In this document: positions 12,509-23,838 of the stretch, piece by piece
Numbering within the stretch: the stretch's first letter is position 1
Layout of the letters: every line of letters starts with the position of its first letter
NCBI GenBank assembly: GCA_018894105.1
Contig: CM032121.1
Span: 26,814,230-26,878,229, forward strand
DNA: 64,000 nucleotides
Origin: Jacaranda mimosifolia
Lineage: Eukaryota > Streptophyta > Magnoliopsida > Lamiales > Bignoniaceae
Direction: 5' to 3'
Made by a program: the position numbers and the translations under genes
The notes under the pieces: generated by a model
What the model was told of the DNA's origin: nothing
The model's database searches: none
Seen by the model: only the letters and a program-made list of their open reading frames with translations

Positions 12509-13060
12509 TAAGTTATGTACCAAGCTGATATGCTTGGGTAAGTTATGTACCAAGCTATACTTGGGTAAGTTCTGTACCAGGTTGTCACACTGGGGTAACT
12601 TTTGTACCAGGTTGTCATGCTCGGGCAAGTTCTATTCCAGGTTGTTATGCTTGGGTAAGTTCAGTTTGATTGGTAAGTTTGTACCAAGTTGTTATGGCTG
12701 GGTAAGTTCGGTTTGATTAGTAAGTTCTGTACCAGGTAGTTATATCTAGGTAAGTTCGGTTTGCTTGGTTTATTTTGTACCAGGTAGTTATGCTTGGGTA
12801 AGTTTGGTTTGATTAGTAAGTTTTGTACCAAGTGGTTATGCCTGGGTAAGTTTGATTTGATTGGTCTGTTTTTTACCAGGTAGTTATGCTTGGGTAAGTC
12901 TAATTTGATTGGTTTGTCTTGTACCAAGTGGTTATGCTTAGGTAAGTTCGGTTTGATAAGCATAAGTTTGTTCTGATATGCTTAGGTAAGTTCTGTACCA
13001 AGTCGATATACTTGGGTAAGTTCTATATCAGGTTGTCATGCCTGGGTAAGTTTAGTTTGG
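12509..13060 (+). repeat. Minisatellite in 5' LTR of gypsy-1, right part
   Basis: This continues the array interrupted at 7253. The basic unit is GTACCAGGT-TGTTATGC-TGGGTAAGTT, often with a TTCGGTTTGATTGGT insertion that makes the higher-order unit about 48 bp. Because 48 is divisible by three, the minus strand stays open for 100 codons (12661-12963) and spells six 16-residue units of the form IKPNLPKHNYLVQNKP. It is most likely a by-product of the repeat, not a gene. Confidence 0.88.
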
Positions 13061-13676
13061 TCTGATTGATATAAGATTGTTCTGATATTTGATTGTATGT
13101 TGATCGTTCGACTGTATCCTGACCGATCGACTGTTTTTAGATTGTCTTACCATTTTTGACCATTTGACTGTATCATGATATGCTCTGTTTCAACTGTTAA
13201 ACTATGATCTATTCAGTTGATTCATTCTCGACATATTCCCATTGCCTGTGATTATATTTATCCCTCACTAAGTCTTTGGACTTACACCCCCCGATTTATC
13301 ATTGATTTTTCTCAAATAGGAGCAGATGATGGACTTGGATCAGTGAATGAAATTTTGCAATAGAATGGATGTGTATATGCATATGGGTTCCCTTGAATGC
13401 TAAGCTTATCTTAGAAATGCTGTGATATGTAAAATAAAATTATGACTTAAAGCATGTAAATATTATGTTCGATGTTATGAGACCTTTGATGGTATGTACT
13501 TAGTATTTTGATGAGGTTGTTTAAGTTTGAAATCAGCTGCTATATATCTCTGATAAGTTTTGAAAAATTTTCTAATAGGATATTGATTGTTTTGTTTATT
13601 TATGGATTAAGATTTAAGTCTGAACTAGAGTGGTGCCTTAGCTTAGGTGCTATCTCGAGTGGGGGCGCCATAGGTG

Positions 13677-13688
13677 TGGTATCAGAGC
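13677..13688 (+). other. Primer-binding site of gypsy-1
   Basis: TGGTATCAGAGC lies a few bases after the end of the 5' LTR. This is the classical complement to the 3' end of initiator methionine tRNA used by many plant LTR retrotransposons to prime minus-strand synthesis. It is intact. Confidence 0.9.
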
Positions 13689-13765
13689 TTGGGTTTGGAA
13701 AGCCCGAGCAACGCTAGAATATGATCCTCAGATATGGAACTCTTGGATAGTGGAGTTAAGCTTGA

Positions 13766-14020
13766 TTGTGTAAATGTTTAAGACATTTCCTGAAAGGTTG
13801 CCCAAGAAGGAGAGGCCCAACACCTGCAGAAAAAAGAAAACATGTGGCTGGAGCTAGCGGGAGACCGAATGTACGAGCTCGTGCCTACGCCCTGATAAGA
13901 GAAGAAACACCAGATCCTAACAAAGCAGCAAAAGGTATGGTCTCTAATTTTTTTGGAAATTCGTGATAATGTCTTATATGATCTTGGTGTTTTACACTCC
14001 TTCATATCTATCTCATTTCA
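13766..14020 (+). pseudogene. Gypsy-1 gag C-terminus / protease remnant
   Basis: The only recognisable coding scrap in gypsy-1. The 66-codon frame at 13766-13966 contains LKGCPRR, reminiscent of the end of a gag zinc knuckle, then a basic Pro/Arg-rich linker and RARAYALIREE, similar to the segment that precedes the aspartic protease in plant chromoviruses. A frame shift later, at 13965-14019, comes YDLGVLHSFIS, matching the active-site signature (L-x-D-x-G-A-x-H-S-F-I-S) of that protease family. Reverse transcriptase, RNase H and integrase are absent: about 440 bp separate this scrap from the polypurine tract. Family assignment is by motif only. Confidence 0.6.
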
Positions 14021-14454
14021 TTGAGAAGTTAATATGTAACTCGAGATCATAGCTTGTCAAATAGAAGTTAATGCCTTTAGGAATAGGATTGTAGAGATAA
14101 GTGCAGTCCGAATTATAGGATAAAATGCGATGAACCCAAACCAAAGATATATAGGATGTGGAAACTAAAGGAAAGTTTGGAAGTTCTAGAGATCTGAGTT
14201 CAACACCGAATAAAGATGTCCTTTTGTTCCATAAGAAAATATGTGTGCCAGAAGAAATGGAAGAAAGTTCGCTAGTAAGGCGCACTAGTCAAGAGACATG
14301 ATGCATCCGAGAAGCACGAAGAATGCATCAAAACTTGAAGAAGCAATCTTGGCAGAATGTAATGAAGAGAAAATATAGATCGACAAATTGAATCTACTCA
14401 TTTTCTGCTAGTCGGAACAATGCTCAAATGAGAATTTGGAGACCAGATTCTTTT
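14021..14454 (+). other. Rest of gypsy-1 interior, non-coding
   Basis: No pol domain is visible. The final stretch (GAATTTGGAGACCAGATTC before the polypurine tract) matches the corresponding place in gypsy-2 read on the minus strand, so this is the authentic 3' end of the element. The pol region was lost by deletion upstream of it. Confidence 0.55.
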
Positions 14455-14467
14455 AAGGGGGGAAGAG
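14455..14467 (+). other. Polypurine tract of gypsy-1
   Basis: AAGGGGGGAAGAG sits immediately before TGTAACACCC of the 3' LTR, the expected plus-strand primer position. Confidence 0.9.
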
Positions 14468-17400
14468 TGTAACACCCATAAAAATCAGTAATTTTGAAAA
14501 ATAAGGATTTAGAAAATCAAGATATTGGTTGGTTGGATTTTAGGGCTCGAAAATAATGAAAAGGATTTACTTGCAAGAATTTTGAAAGTTTTAGGGTTAA
14601 ATTGCAAATAGGCAAGACTTGATTGGATCACCTTTTAGGTATTTTGGGGTTTGCATGGAATTATTTTAGGTTAAGTGGGTAAATTGCGGCACTAACTAGT
14701 CTTAGCGCTGAATTGAGGATGCTTAATTTTTGGGAGGACCCAATTGAAAGCTGACTAAAACATTTAGGTGTTAATCTACAAATATAGGAAATCCAATTTT
14801 ATAAATTGGCAATTTGTAATCCCCCATCCATTTCACCTTTCTTCTCCACTAAAACCCCACTTTTCTCTCTCCGGCAAACTTTCTCCTTCGGCAGCCAAAC
14901 CTTAGCAAACTTGGTTCCATTTTCTTCCTTTCTTCGTGTGGAACACAAATATACCCATATCTTGCACAGCCTACCGGTGGAACGACCAAAAATTTAGCTC
15001 AAAAATTTTTCCTTGGTGGAGGTGACGTGTTTCCATTTTTCAACGACAGAAACTCACAGTCAAGTACTGGGCTTTATTGGGTTTAGCTTGAGAATGGTGT
15101 AGGTGTCTTCAATTTCAGAAAATGACCACCTAAGCGGGCGGAATTAACGAAAATAAACAATGTGGCGTTGGTAGCGGGATTTCAATTTTTCGGCAAATTG
15201 ACGATCAAATTGGCAGTAGAACGAGAAATTAATTTGGGTGTTCGCTTAGTTGAGATGAAATGAGCATTTTTGAGGTGTGGTTGGCCATCTCCGGCGGCGG
15301 CAGACGACGGCAATAGGACAAAATCTTCATCTCATCACGATGATTACATGCACGCAAGTTGATCGTTCATTCGAAGCTTTGATAAAAAGATATTGGGTAA
15401 AAACAAGAAACTTGTGTTAAAGTTGTATGCATGTGTATGTATATATTTTCCAAACCGTTACGATGTATTCTATAAATGAGAAATTCGCATGATTTGATCA
15501 AAAATATTGAGATAGAATTACATAAGCCAATGGATCTGGATATTATCATATTCCATAATAATCTTGATAATTAAGTTAATTAGATAGAGAAACCCTCATT
15601 TTATGAATTTGGAACCTAAGTGGCAATAATTGGGTTAATTGAAATGATAAAAAACTAAGATTTGGGTCATGCATGTACTATTTTAAGTTTAGTAAACTCG
15701 AATTTATATTATCATGTGATAAATTTGAGATAAAATTGGGATTTTGAAGGGATTTGGACTATCGTTATCGATTTAGTATGTTGTGGAAAGATCAACTAAA
15801 CGATTTAGGATCCAAATACAAATTCCTTTAATGAGATCGGCGCTATTAGCATGTCTTTACTGAGGCTAATGATTTAGCCGATTAAGTATTGATTTTAGAT
15901 CGTTAATTTGTATAAATGTGATTATATGATCGAATGAGGATCTTGACTTTGGACCTATTCTTTTGGATTAGGTGACGAAGAAGTGGGTCCCGCGGACTAA
16001 TAGTCGGTGACTACATTTCTGAGACTACAGAGGTGAGGGTCTGTTAATCTAGCACTTCTTGTACCTATCGATTTTCTTGATAAACTCCTGTGAGGGTTGA
16101 CATTGACTTGATTATCGCACTCTATTATTTGTTGTACTCCTATGAGGTTCTGCCAACCGGCACTTGTTTCGTATGTGCTTATTCCATAACTATCGTTGAA
16201 CCTGGTTCAGTTCTGCTGATCTAATATCTGTCTTGATTTTCATTATCATTGCTATTGATTATCGAACCCTGTGAGGTTCTCTTGATTTGAATCCTGTGAG
16301 GTTCCCCAAAACTCTTGTCTGTATTATGTATCTGTAGATTGCCTGTTACTGTCTTGTTATCTGAATCGTTATCTGTTGCCTTCCTGGTAACTTGTTTATA
16401 AGTTACAGCATTAGGTGGCCAGGTTGGCTAATCTGAATTTGATTGGTCTAATGGATTTGTTCTGTTAGTAATTTGTTGTGTACCAAGTTGTTACGCTTGG
16501 GTAAGTTAATTCAATTAGTATGTCATGGGTTTGTTTTGTCAGTAATAAGTTATGTACCAAGCAGATATGTCTGGGTAAGTTATGTACCGAGCTATGCTTG
16601 GGTAAGTTCTGTACTAATTTATCGTGTTTGGGTAAGTTAGTTTGATTGATATGTTATTGATTTGTTTTGTCAATAATAAGTTATGTACCAAGCTGATATA
16701 TTTGGGTAAGTTATGTACCAAGTTGATATGCTTGGTAAGTTATGTACCAAGCTGATATGCTTGGTAAGTTATGTACCATGCTGATATATCTAGGCAAGTT
16801 ATGTACCAAGCTATGATTGGGTAAGTTTTGTACCAAGTTGTCACGCTTGGGTAAGTTTTGTACCAGATTGTCATGCTCGGGTAAGTTTCTATTAGGTTGT
16901 TACACTCTAGTAAGTTATGTACTAGGTTGTTATGCCTGGGTAAGTTCAATTTCATTGATAAGTCTATACCAGGTTGTTATGCCTGGGTAAGTTCAGATTG
17001 ATTGATAAGTCTGTACCAGGTTGTTATGCCTGGGTAAGTTCAGTTTCATTGGTAAGTTCTGTACCAGGTTGTTATACCTAGAGAAGTTCGGTTTGCTTGG
17101 TTTGTTTTGTACCAGGTGGTTATAGCTGGGAAAGTTCGATTTGATTGGTCTGTTTTGTACTAGGTAGTTGTACCTGGGTAAGTTTAATTTGACTGGTCTG
17201 TCTTGTACTAGGTGGTTATGCCTGGGTAAGTTCGGTTTGATTAGTATAAGTTTGTTCTGATATGCTCAGGTAAGTTTTGTACCAAGTTTATATACTTGGG
17301 TAAGTTCTGTACTAGGTTGTCATGCTTGGGCAAGTTTAGTTCGGTCTGATTGATATAAGATTGTTATGACCAATTGACTATTTTCGGACTATCCGACCAT

Positions 17401-17917
17401 TTTTGACCATTTGATTGTATCCTAATATGCTCTGTTTGAACTGTTAAACTATGATCTGTTCAATTGATTCGTCCTCGATAGATCTCCATGCCTATGATTA
17501 CATTTATCCCTCACTGAGTCCGTTGGACTTACCACCCCGTTTATCTTTGATTTTTCTCAGACAGGAACAGATGATGGACTCAGATTAGTGAATGAAATTT
17601 TGCAATAGAATGGATGTGTATATGTATATGGGTTCCCTTGAATGCTAAGCTTATCTTAGAAATGTTGTGATATGTAAAACGGAATTATGACTCAAAGCAT
17701 GTAAATATTATGTTGGATGTTATGAGACCTTTGATGGTATGTACTTAGTATTTTGATAAGGTTGTTTAAGTTTGAAATCTGTTGCTACATATCTCTAATA
17801 AGTTTTGAAAAATTTTCTGATGGGATATTGACTATATTGCTTATTTATGGATTAAGATTTAAGTCTGAACTGGAGTGGAGCCTCAGCTTAGGTGCTATCC
17901 CGAGTGGGGGTGTCACA
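14468..17917 (+). repeat. 3' LTR of gypsy-1, uninterrupted, 3450 bp
   Basis: TGTAACACCC start and TGTCACA end, followed by the target duplication GTTAC. Between about 16450 and 17330 it carries the same minisatellite as the 5' LTR. The part at 14820-15310 matches 5400-5950 and is somewhat GC-richer, but has no conserved open frame between copies. This copy serves as the reference for the empty CACTA-B site. Confidence 0.92.
16450..17330 (+). repeat. Minisatellite in 3' LTR of gypsy-1
   Basis: About 25 or more units with the core GTACCAAG/GTACCAGG, TTATGCC, TGGGTAAGTT, with spacing alternating between short (about 24-28 bp) and long (about 48-56 bp) forms. Same array as 6990-7250 plus 12509-13060, so it predates the element's insertion. 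Confidence 0.85.
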
Positions 17918-17922
17918 GTTAC

Positions 17923-20338
17923 ATTTCATTTTTTAATCGTTTTATTGACCAGTTAAAGATCTTTAAACTTATACATATCTTTATGTTAATTGTGTGTATG
18001 TTTTACTATATAAATCGCTAAAATGAAGATAACTTTTATTAAATGTAATGATTATTAACTTTCATGGACTTGAACAAATTGTTCTTAAGAATTAGTTGGT
18101 GTACATATTATATTTCCTTCAAAAAATAAGTTTCCCTCCAAAAATGAATTCCCCTATTATTTTTTTTATTCCCTCCAAATTTTAGCTCCTCCCTCCATTT
18201 TGTGTATAAATAGTTATACAAAAATTATTTGTTTTATCTTATGTTATAAGATGAATTATGATGTATTATTATGGAGGTTAAAATTTTAATTCTATTCTTT
18301 GTTATTATTTATTAGGGCATTGTTTTTTAACAAAAGATTTTAGAAAAATTATTTATAAATTCTAAAAACTTTAATTTTTATGTGTAATTAATTTCATTTT
18401 AAAAAATTAAAATATTTTGTACTAATAATGTATTGATGTGGACGATTTGAGTATGCATTTATTGAAAATTTTCTACACTTAACTAACACAAATTGTTTTG
18501 TAATTGATCAACTTGTATAACTTTAATATAGTTGGAAATTTTGCAATTATTTTGAAATACTCATGACATTGTAATGTAAACTTAGTAGTATAGTTATAAG
18601 TTTAATAAAATTATTTTTTATCCCCATATATTTAATTAAATTTTTGAAGAACTATTAGCATCCTTAACAAATTTGTAGACATCGTTTGAAAATTTATATT
18701 AAAATTCAAAAATATCCTTTAAAAGCCATTTTGATTATTTTTCAAACAAAAATACCCCTAGACTTATTTGTAACTTTAACATGGGGGTTTTAACTTTAAT
18801 GTTATTTAAATTACTTAGAATAATTTTATTTAATTTTTTAAATATTAATTATAAAATAAAGATAAAAGTCAAATCCATCTCTTAATTAATATGATTTTGT
18901 TTTTAAATTACATCTCAATATATTAAAAAATAATCATATATAAAATAATTTAATTAGATTAAGTTGAATATATTTATTAAATATAAAAAAATATTTATTA
19001 ACTAAAATAAATAATTTAAAAATAAAAATAAGATCTAAAAATATCATACTAACAATAGTGATTTTAAAATGTCAATTTCATCCTACCAACTCAATAAAAT
19101 AGTTATTGATATGATATCCTGTTCCCTCCTAAACTACAAATAAAGAAATAATTTTCTTCCAATTCATTTTCCACCTACCACCCAAAATACAAACAAACAA
19201 CCATTATATTTCCAAACTCCACTTCCCAAATACCATTTTGCTAACATATTTTGACAAAACGCTCCAATTCATAAACAAACAAGCCCTAATTTAAACTAAT
19301 TTCATTAAATTTATTAATTAATAAAAAATAAATAAATCAAAGTGTGTGAGATCAAAAATTTGAACCCTGTGAGATCTTGATGTGTGTATATAGAAATAAA
19401 AAAAATTAAATTTATTTATTAATCAAAATAAATAATTAAAATAAAAAAAATCTAAAATTTTATCCTAACAATATAATTTTAATAATTTTAAATAAATAAA
19501 TAATTTTAGTTATTTTGAACAAAATAATGTAATAATTTTAAATAAATAACATAAGTAAAAAAAAATCAATTTAGGCTAATATGATTAAAATTTATTAATG
19601 AACAACAAATGAATAAATAAAAATATGTATATATATATGTTGCTCCTTCCCCACCCCACCTTCCTCCCTCCCCCCACCCACCCCCGCCCCCAACCCCCAG
19701 GCCAAGCCATGGCCGGCCAGTAGCCAGTGGCTAGATCTACCCGCTGGCTGCTAGCCATTTTTCCATAGCTAACCCCAGCAGCAGCCAGACCTGGCCGCTG
19801 GCCATGGCTGGCGGTGTGGGGTTGGGAGAGGGGAGGGGTGGATTATATATATATATATATAATTATGTACATATTTATATGATATTTATGTTATAAATAT
19901 TTATATTGATATTATATATATATGATATTTATGTTGATATATAAAATTTTTAATTTTTTATGGAGATTGTGTGTTATATATTTTTAAATATTTTTAATAT
20001 TTTTTAAAACATTTAATGAAGGTTGATTGGACATTTCAAATATTTGGAATTTTTATACATAAATCGGGGTTGTTGGGTAATTATTTTTTTTTTATTTAAC
20101 AGTTTGGCTTAAACATTAATGGAAGTTGAGGTGCTATCCCAAATGTGTTAAAAAATTTAGAGTTTTGGTCATATAAGTGTCAACCTAAATACCAAAAGTG
20201 CAGACCCTTCTATCCAATGGGACCAAAAATGCAAATTTCCCAATATAACCAAACACTACGTTAGCAAAAAAAAAAAAGAAGAAAGAAAAAAAGGAAAAAT
20301 AAAGGCTCCATTGAAATGATAACAATTTTATTGGGGGT
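17923..20338. other. Right arm of CACTA-A, inner part, non-coding
   Basis: 17923-18260 matches CACTA-B 8930-9290 in reverse, resuming where the left arm of CACTA-A stopped at 5046. The remainder is AT-rich with no credible reading frame. A GC-rich island at 19640-19840 contains repeated GGCCATGGC/GGCTAG-type words like those at 20770-21060. Near 20219-20241 a GGGACCAAAAATGCAAATTT-like end resembles one Mutator-like terminus without a visible partner. Confidence 0.55.
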
Positions 20339-21988
20339 GGGAATTGCAATTTTAGTCCACCAACTATTGTCTGTTTCGACTTCACTCCATTTTGATTTGG
20401 GGTTAGCACATTTAGTCTAATTTTTTGCAATCTTGGTCCATCGGGTTGGAAAATTTTTAATTAGGCCCAAAAATTGCCCAATCAACTTCAATCAGGCCTA
20501 ATTTTTGGGGATTTTGTGACATGTGTCACCCATCACCACATCAGCATCCACCTCAGCCATCACGTCAGCAAAATGGCTAAAATGAGAAAAAGAAAGAAAA
20601 TAAAAGAAAATTGTTGAGGGGAGAAAATAAAAATAATCAATAGAATTAAAAATTTATATTATTATATATGTAATATAATACAACTGTATAATATATATAA
20701 TTTAAATATATATTTTTTTATATTTATATCCCCCTACCCCACCTCTCCGATTCCCAAATCCCCCCCACCCCAACACCACTAGTTGCCATGGCTGCCAGCA
20801 ATTTAGCCAATGGCCATGTCAGCGTCGGTTGGTTGTCTGCGAAAACAAAAGTAAAAAGAAAAAAAAAAGCTCTGGTGGCCAAAACGACCAGTAGGCTAGG
20901 TTTGGCTGCCAGCAGAAACAAAAGAAAAATGAAAAAAAAATGGCTGCCATGGCCATATTGGCCATGGTGGCCAGTGGTCGGATCTAGCCACATCCGGCCA
21001 ATATGCACGCTACCATAGCAGCCAAGGCCGTAGCTGCCATGGCAGCCTGTTAAGGTGTGGGGATAAGGGGTGGGGGCGGGGGCGGGGGAAGGGGTGCTTG
21101 GGTGGGGTTTTTATTTTATATAAATATATATTATATAATTTATATATATATGTATATATATTTCAAATAAATTTATATATGTATATAAGGATAAATAAAA
21201 AAATATTATTAATAATATATAGATTTGAAATGAATAAAAGAAAAATTAAATATTATTTAGAATTATCTTAATTAAATATTTCCTAATTTTTCACATGCCA
21301 TTATTTTAGAAAAAACATTTTCAATTTCTTCTTTCAATTGCTACAATTATTTGAAATTATTTTAACAATTGATATCTTTTCACATACTATTATTTCAAAG
21401 AAAAATCAATTTTTTCCCTCGTTGCCATGTTTATTTGCAATTATCTTAATATTTTATAATTTTTACTTGTCATTATTTTAAAAGATTTTCAACTTTTATT
21501 AATTTCCACAATAATGGAATTATCTTAAACATTTTGTAATTTTTCAAATGCCAATATTTTAAATCCATTTCAGCTTTTTTTTCATATTAAACATTTTGTA
21601 TTGATACATATGTATATATATATATATTATACATATGTATTATATTATATATATAGTAATATAAAATTTTAATTTTATTGAGTTTTTTATTTTTTGTTTT
21701 AAGTATTTTTTTGCCTTTCATTTGAGGAGCATTTTTTTTTAATTTCAACCATTTTGCTGACGTGGTGGTTGAGGTAGACACTGATGTAGCGCTTGGTGAC
21801 ACATGTCACCAAATCCCCAAAAATTAGGCCCGATTGAAGTTGACTGGGCAATTTTTAGGCCCAATTGAAAATTTTCCAGCCCGATAGACCAAAATTGTGA
21901 AAAATTGGACTAAATGTGCTAACCCCATATCAAAATAGAGTGAAATTGAAATAGACAATAGTTGGTGGATTAAAATCGCAATTTTCCC
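20339..21988. mobile_element. Mutator-like element with about 235-bp inverted repeats
   Basis: The left end (GGGAATTGCAATTTTAGTCC) and the reverse complement of the right end (GGGAAAATTGCGATTTTAAT) begin inverted repeats that stay similar for about 235 bp: CACCAACTATTGTCT, GGGGTTAGCACATTTAGTC, AAAATTGCCCA, GTGACATGTGTCACC. Long inverted repeats beginning GGGAAA and this length suit non-autonomous Mutator-like elements. Expected 9-bp target duplications are not seen (ATTGGGGGT left, TATATATAT right), perhaps because the right side is a TA microsatellite. No transposase is visible. Confidence 0.65.
20770..21110. other. GC-rich cargo of the Mutator-like element
   Basis: Repetitive GCCATGGC, GGCCATGG and GCTGCCATGG words, flanked by C-rich and G-rich tracts (20740-20775 and 21056-21105). 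Frames exist on both strands (76 codons plus, 94 codons minus) but look like composition artefacts. Related words occur at 19640-19840. It could be captured host sequence that has been amplified internally; I cannot identify a source. Confidence 0.5.
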
Positions 21989-22271
21989 TATATATATATA
22001 TATATATATATATAAATTTATCTATAAAATTTTGAATAATTTTTGTTTTTATCTTTTTTCTTTCTAATTATTCATACATGTAAACTTATTTTTTCTATTT
22101 ATACTTATTCACATATATATAATATACATATATATAAATTTATCAATAAAATTTAAATCACTTTTTATTTTTATCTATTTTTTTATTTATTCATTCCAAA
22201 TTAAATATTTTTTAATATTTATAAAAATATATAGAATATAATTTTTTTATTCATACTTATCTACATATATA

Positions 22272-23206
22272 CACTACAAGAAAATAGGTTAATCGTGGCA
22301 TATATTTTGCAATTGCTTGTCTCAACCGCCGCAAAATATTAATTTGACAGTAGTTAAACGGTGATTTATCCAAACTGCTGCTGAATTAGCCATTTAGCGG
22401 CGGTTTTTTGAAACCACTAACCGCCGCGGAATTCATAATAAATGGCAGTGGTTAGTGTAACTGCCACTGCATGAATAACTTTGCGACGGTTTTTCTAAAC
22501 CGCTACAATTAATAATATTGTTTCTTTTGCTTATTAGATTGCTCTTTGTTTTTTTACTTTAAACGGTTTTGTCCACAATTTTTTAATATATATATATAAT
22601 GCCAATTATTTTTTATAAATATTTTTCTTATAAATTTCTAAAATAAAGTGTTTTATATTATATGCTCTTCTACAAAATGTAAAGAGGTATTCACCTATTT
22701 TTAAAATTTGAACATACTCCTGTAATAATTTAGACCATATGAATTTTAAGTTTTTATTTTATTCATACATTGCAACGCTTATTTTAAAAGATAAAATTTG
22801 ATATTTTTATAAGCTTAAAAAATTCTTATAATATCTTTTTATTAAAAACTTAGCCAAACACCCACTTACTCTAGATTTCTACTTGTATGTTAATATTATA
22901 TATTTTGATTAATGAAATGAATTATTATAGTATTTTCTTTAACCAAAACTCACAATGCAATTACTCCTTTACCTAACAATTTATATATACATATATGTCA
23001 TAAAATTTCTTTGCTTCATGCAGCTATGTTATATAATTATCCCACACTTTCTGTTTATTTCTTTTAGTTCACTATTTGATACTCTTATTTTATTTATTCA
23101 AATGATAATTATTATTTTATTTTTGAAAATAATAATATTATTCTAAAATATTTTAATAAACTAATTATGTCATATCATTGATTTTCAAAACTTATTTGTA
23201 ATAGTG
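22272..23206 (+). mobile_element. CACTA-C, small CACTA-like element inside CACTA-A
   Basis: It starts CACTACAAGAAAATAGG and may end TTGTAATAGTG, whose reverse complement begins CACTATTACAA. Near the left end GCGGCGGTT and AACCGCCG motifs repeat in both orientations (22320-22500), a typical subterminal array of plant CACTA elements. The 3-bp flanks ATA and TAA do not match, so the right end is uncertain. It shares its length with the relic at 8170-8846, implying it was already inside the common ancestor of CACTA-A and CACTA-B. No coding content. Confidence 0.6.
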
Positions 23207-23838
23207 TAAAAAAATTCACACATTTTACTCTTCCAACTAATATTTTTTATAATTTATTTTATTTACATTAAGAATTAGGAGTGTAAATGAGACGAGACGA
23301 TTCGCAAATAGTTCGTGCTCATCAGTTAAATGAGCTAAGCCAAGCTCAATGAGTATAAGTATTTATACACATATCTATATTAACTAATATCAATGTGCAT
23401 TGGTCCTTCCAGCCCAAAAACTATTAGAGCCAGTGTTCTCCAGCCCATATGTAGGTGGCCCATCATGCCATTGCCCAACACACATAGGTCTACCATACCT
23501 TGGCCCATTTAGGCAGACCATGGTTGCGAAGCCTAGCCTTCAATCCAGTGCCAAGTCCATCAATCAAGCCCCAAGATTGGGCTTTGGCCAGTTGGAACGG
23601 CCCAGTTAATGTGAGGCCTACCTACCAATAGCTCAGTGGTACAGACATTACTATCCTGAAGCCCATCTCGTGGGGATATCTCCAGCCCATATCCTAGGTC
23701 CAGCTACCAAACCCTGAAAAGAAGGAAATACTAAGTGGGCCAAGTAGGTTATTCAGACAACTTAAGGCCCAAAAAATTAATGTATTACATGTACTAAATG
23801 TAACAAAACTTTTAATTTCTTTCATAATGAAACTCTTA
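23207..23838. other. CACTA-A interior with GC-richer patch and pol III A-box-like motif
   Basis: The patch at 23400-23720 is rich in GGCCCA and AGCCCA words, corresponding in position to the GC-rich block of CACTA-B. TAGCTCAGTGGTA near 23633 fits the A box of tRNA-type internal promoters, but no convincing B box follows at the usual distance. A 69-codon frame (23400-23609) shows no domain. I call no gene here. Confidence 0.5.

Larger units (their letters stand above)
5052..13672 (+). repeat. 5' LTR of gypsy-1, interrupted by CACTA-B
   Basis: It aligns by eye along its whole length with the 3' LTR at 14468-17917: TGTAACACCC start, the ATTTTGGGGTTTGCAT block (5221 versus 14641), a C-rich tract at 5401-5410, the GTGGGTCCCGCGGACTAAT block (6550 versus 15980), a GTACCAAG-type minisatellite, and the GGTGCTATC-CGAGTGGGGG end. 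The end is CGCCATA here versus TGTCACA in the 3' LTR, so the terminal CA has mutated. CACTA-B (7254-12508) sits inside the minisatellite. Confidence 0.88.
5052..17917 (+). mobile_element. Gypsy-1, Tekay/Del-like Ty3/gypsy LTR element with deleted pol, inserted in CACTA-A
   Basis: The element starts TGTAACACCC at 5052 and ends GTGTCACA at 17917. The flanks are GTTAT (5047-5051) and GTTAC (17918-17922), a 5-bp duplication with one mismatch. Both LTRs are present: 5052-13672 (3363 bp once CACTA-B and its duplication are removed) and 14468-17917 (3450 bp). The interior is only 795 bp: a Met-tRNA type primer site, a gag/protease scrap and a polypurine tract. TGTAACACCC termini and the protease-like motif suggest a Tekay/Del-type chromovirus; lineage is inference. 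It cannot be autonomous. Confidence 0.88.

Noticed and set aside
12661..12963. 100-codon minus frame made of 16-residue repeats
   Set aside because: The repeat comes from the 48-bp minisatellite in the LTR; the equivalent frame in the other LTR copy is not conserved.
16450..17330. Regularly spaced repeats suggesting a CRISPR array
   Set aside because: Spacers are themselves repetitive, unit length varies, and the array is inside a plant LTR with no associated genes.
20160..20241. Second Mutator-like element ending at 20241
   Set aside because: One end resembling such a terminus is visible, but no matching partner or duplication was found.
23628..23700. Possible tRNA gene or intact SINE
   Set aside because: Only an A-box-like motif is present; no B box at proper distance, no cloverleaf and no poly-A or T tract that I could defend.
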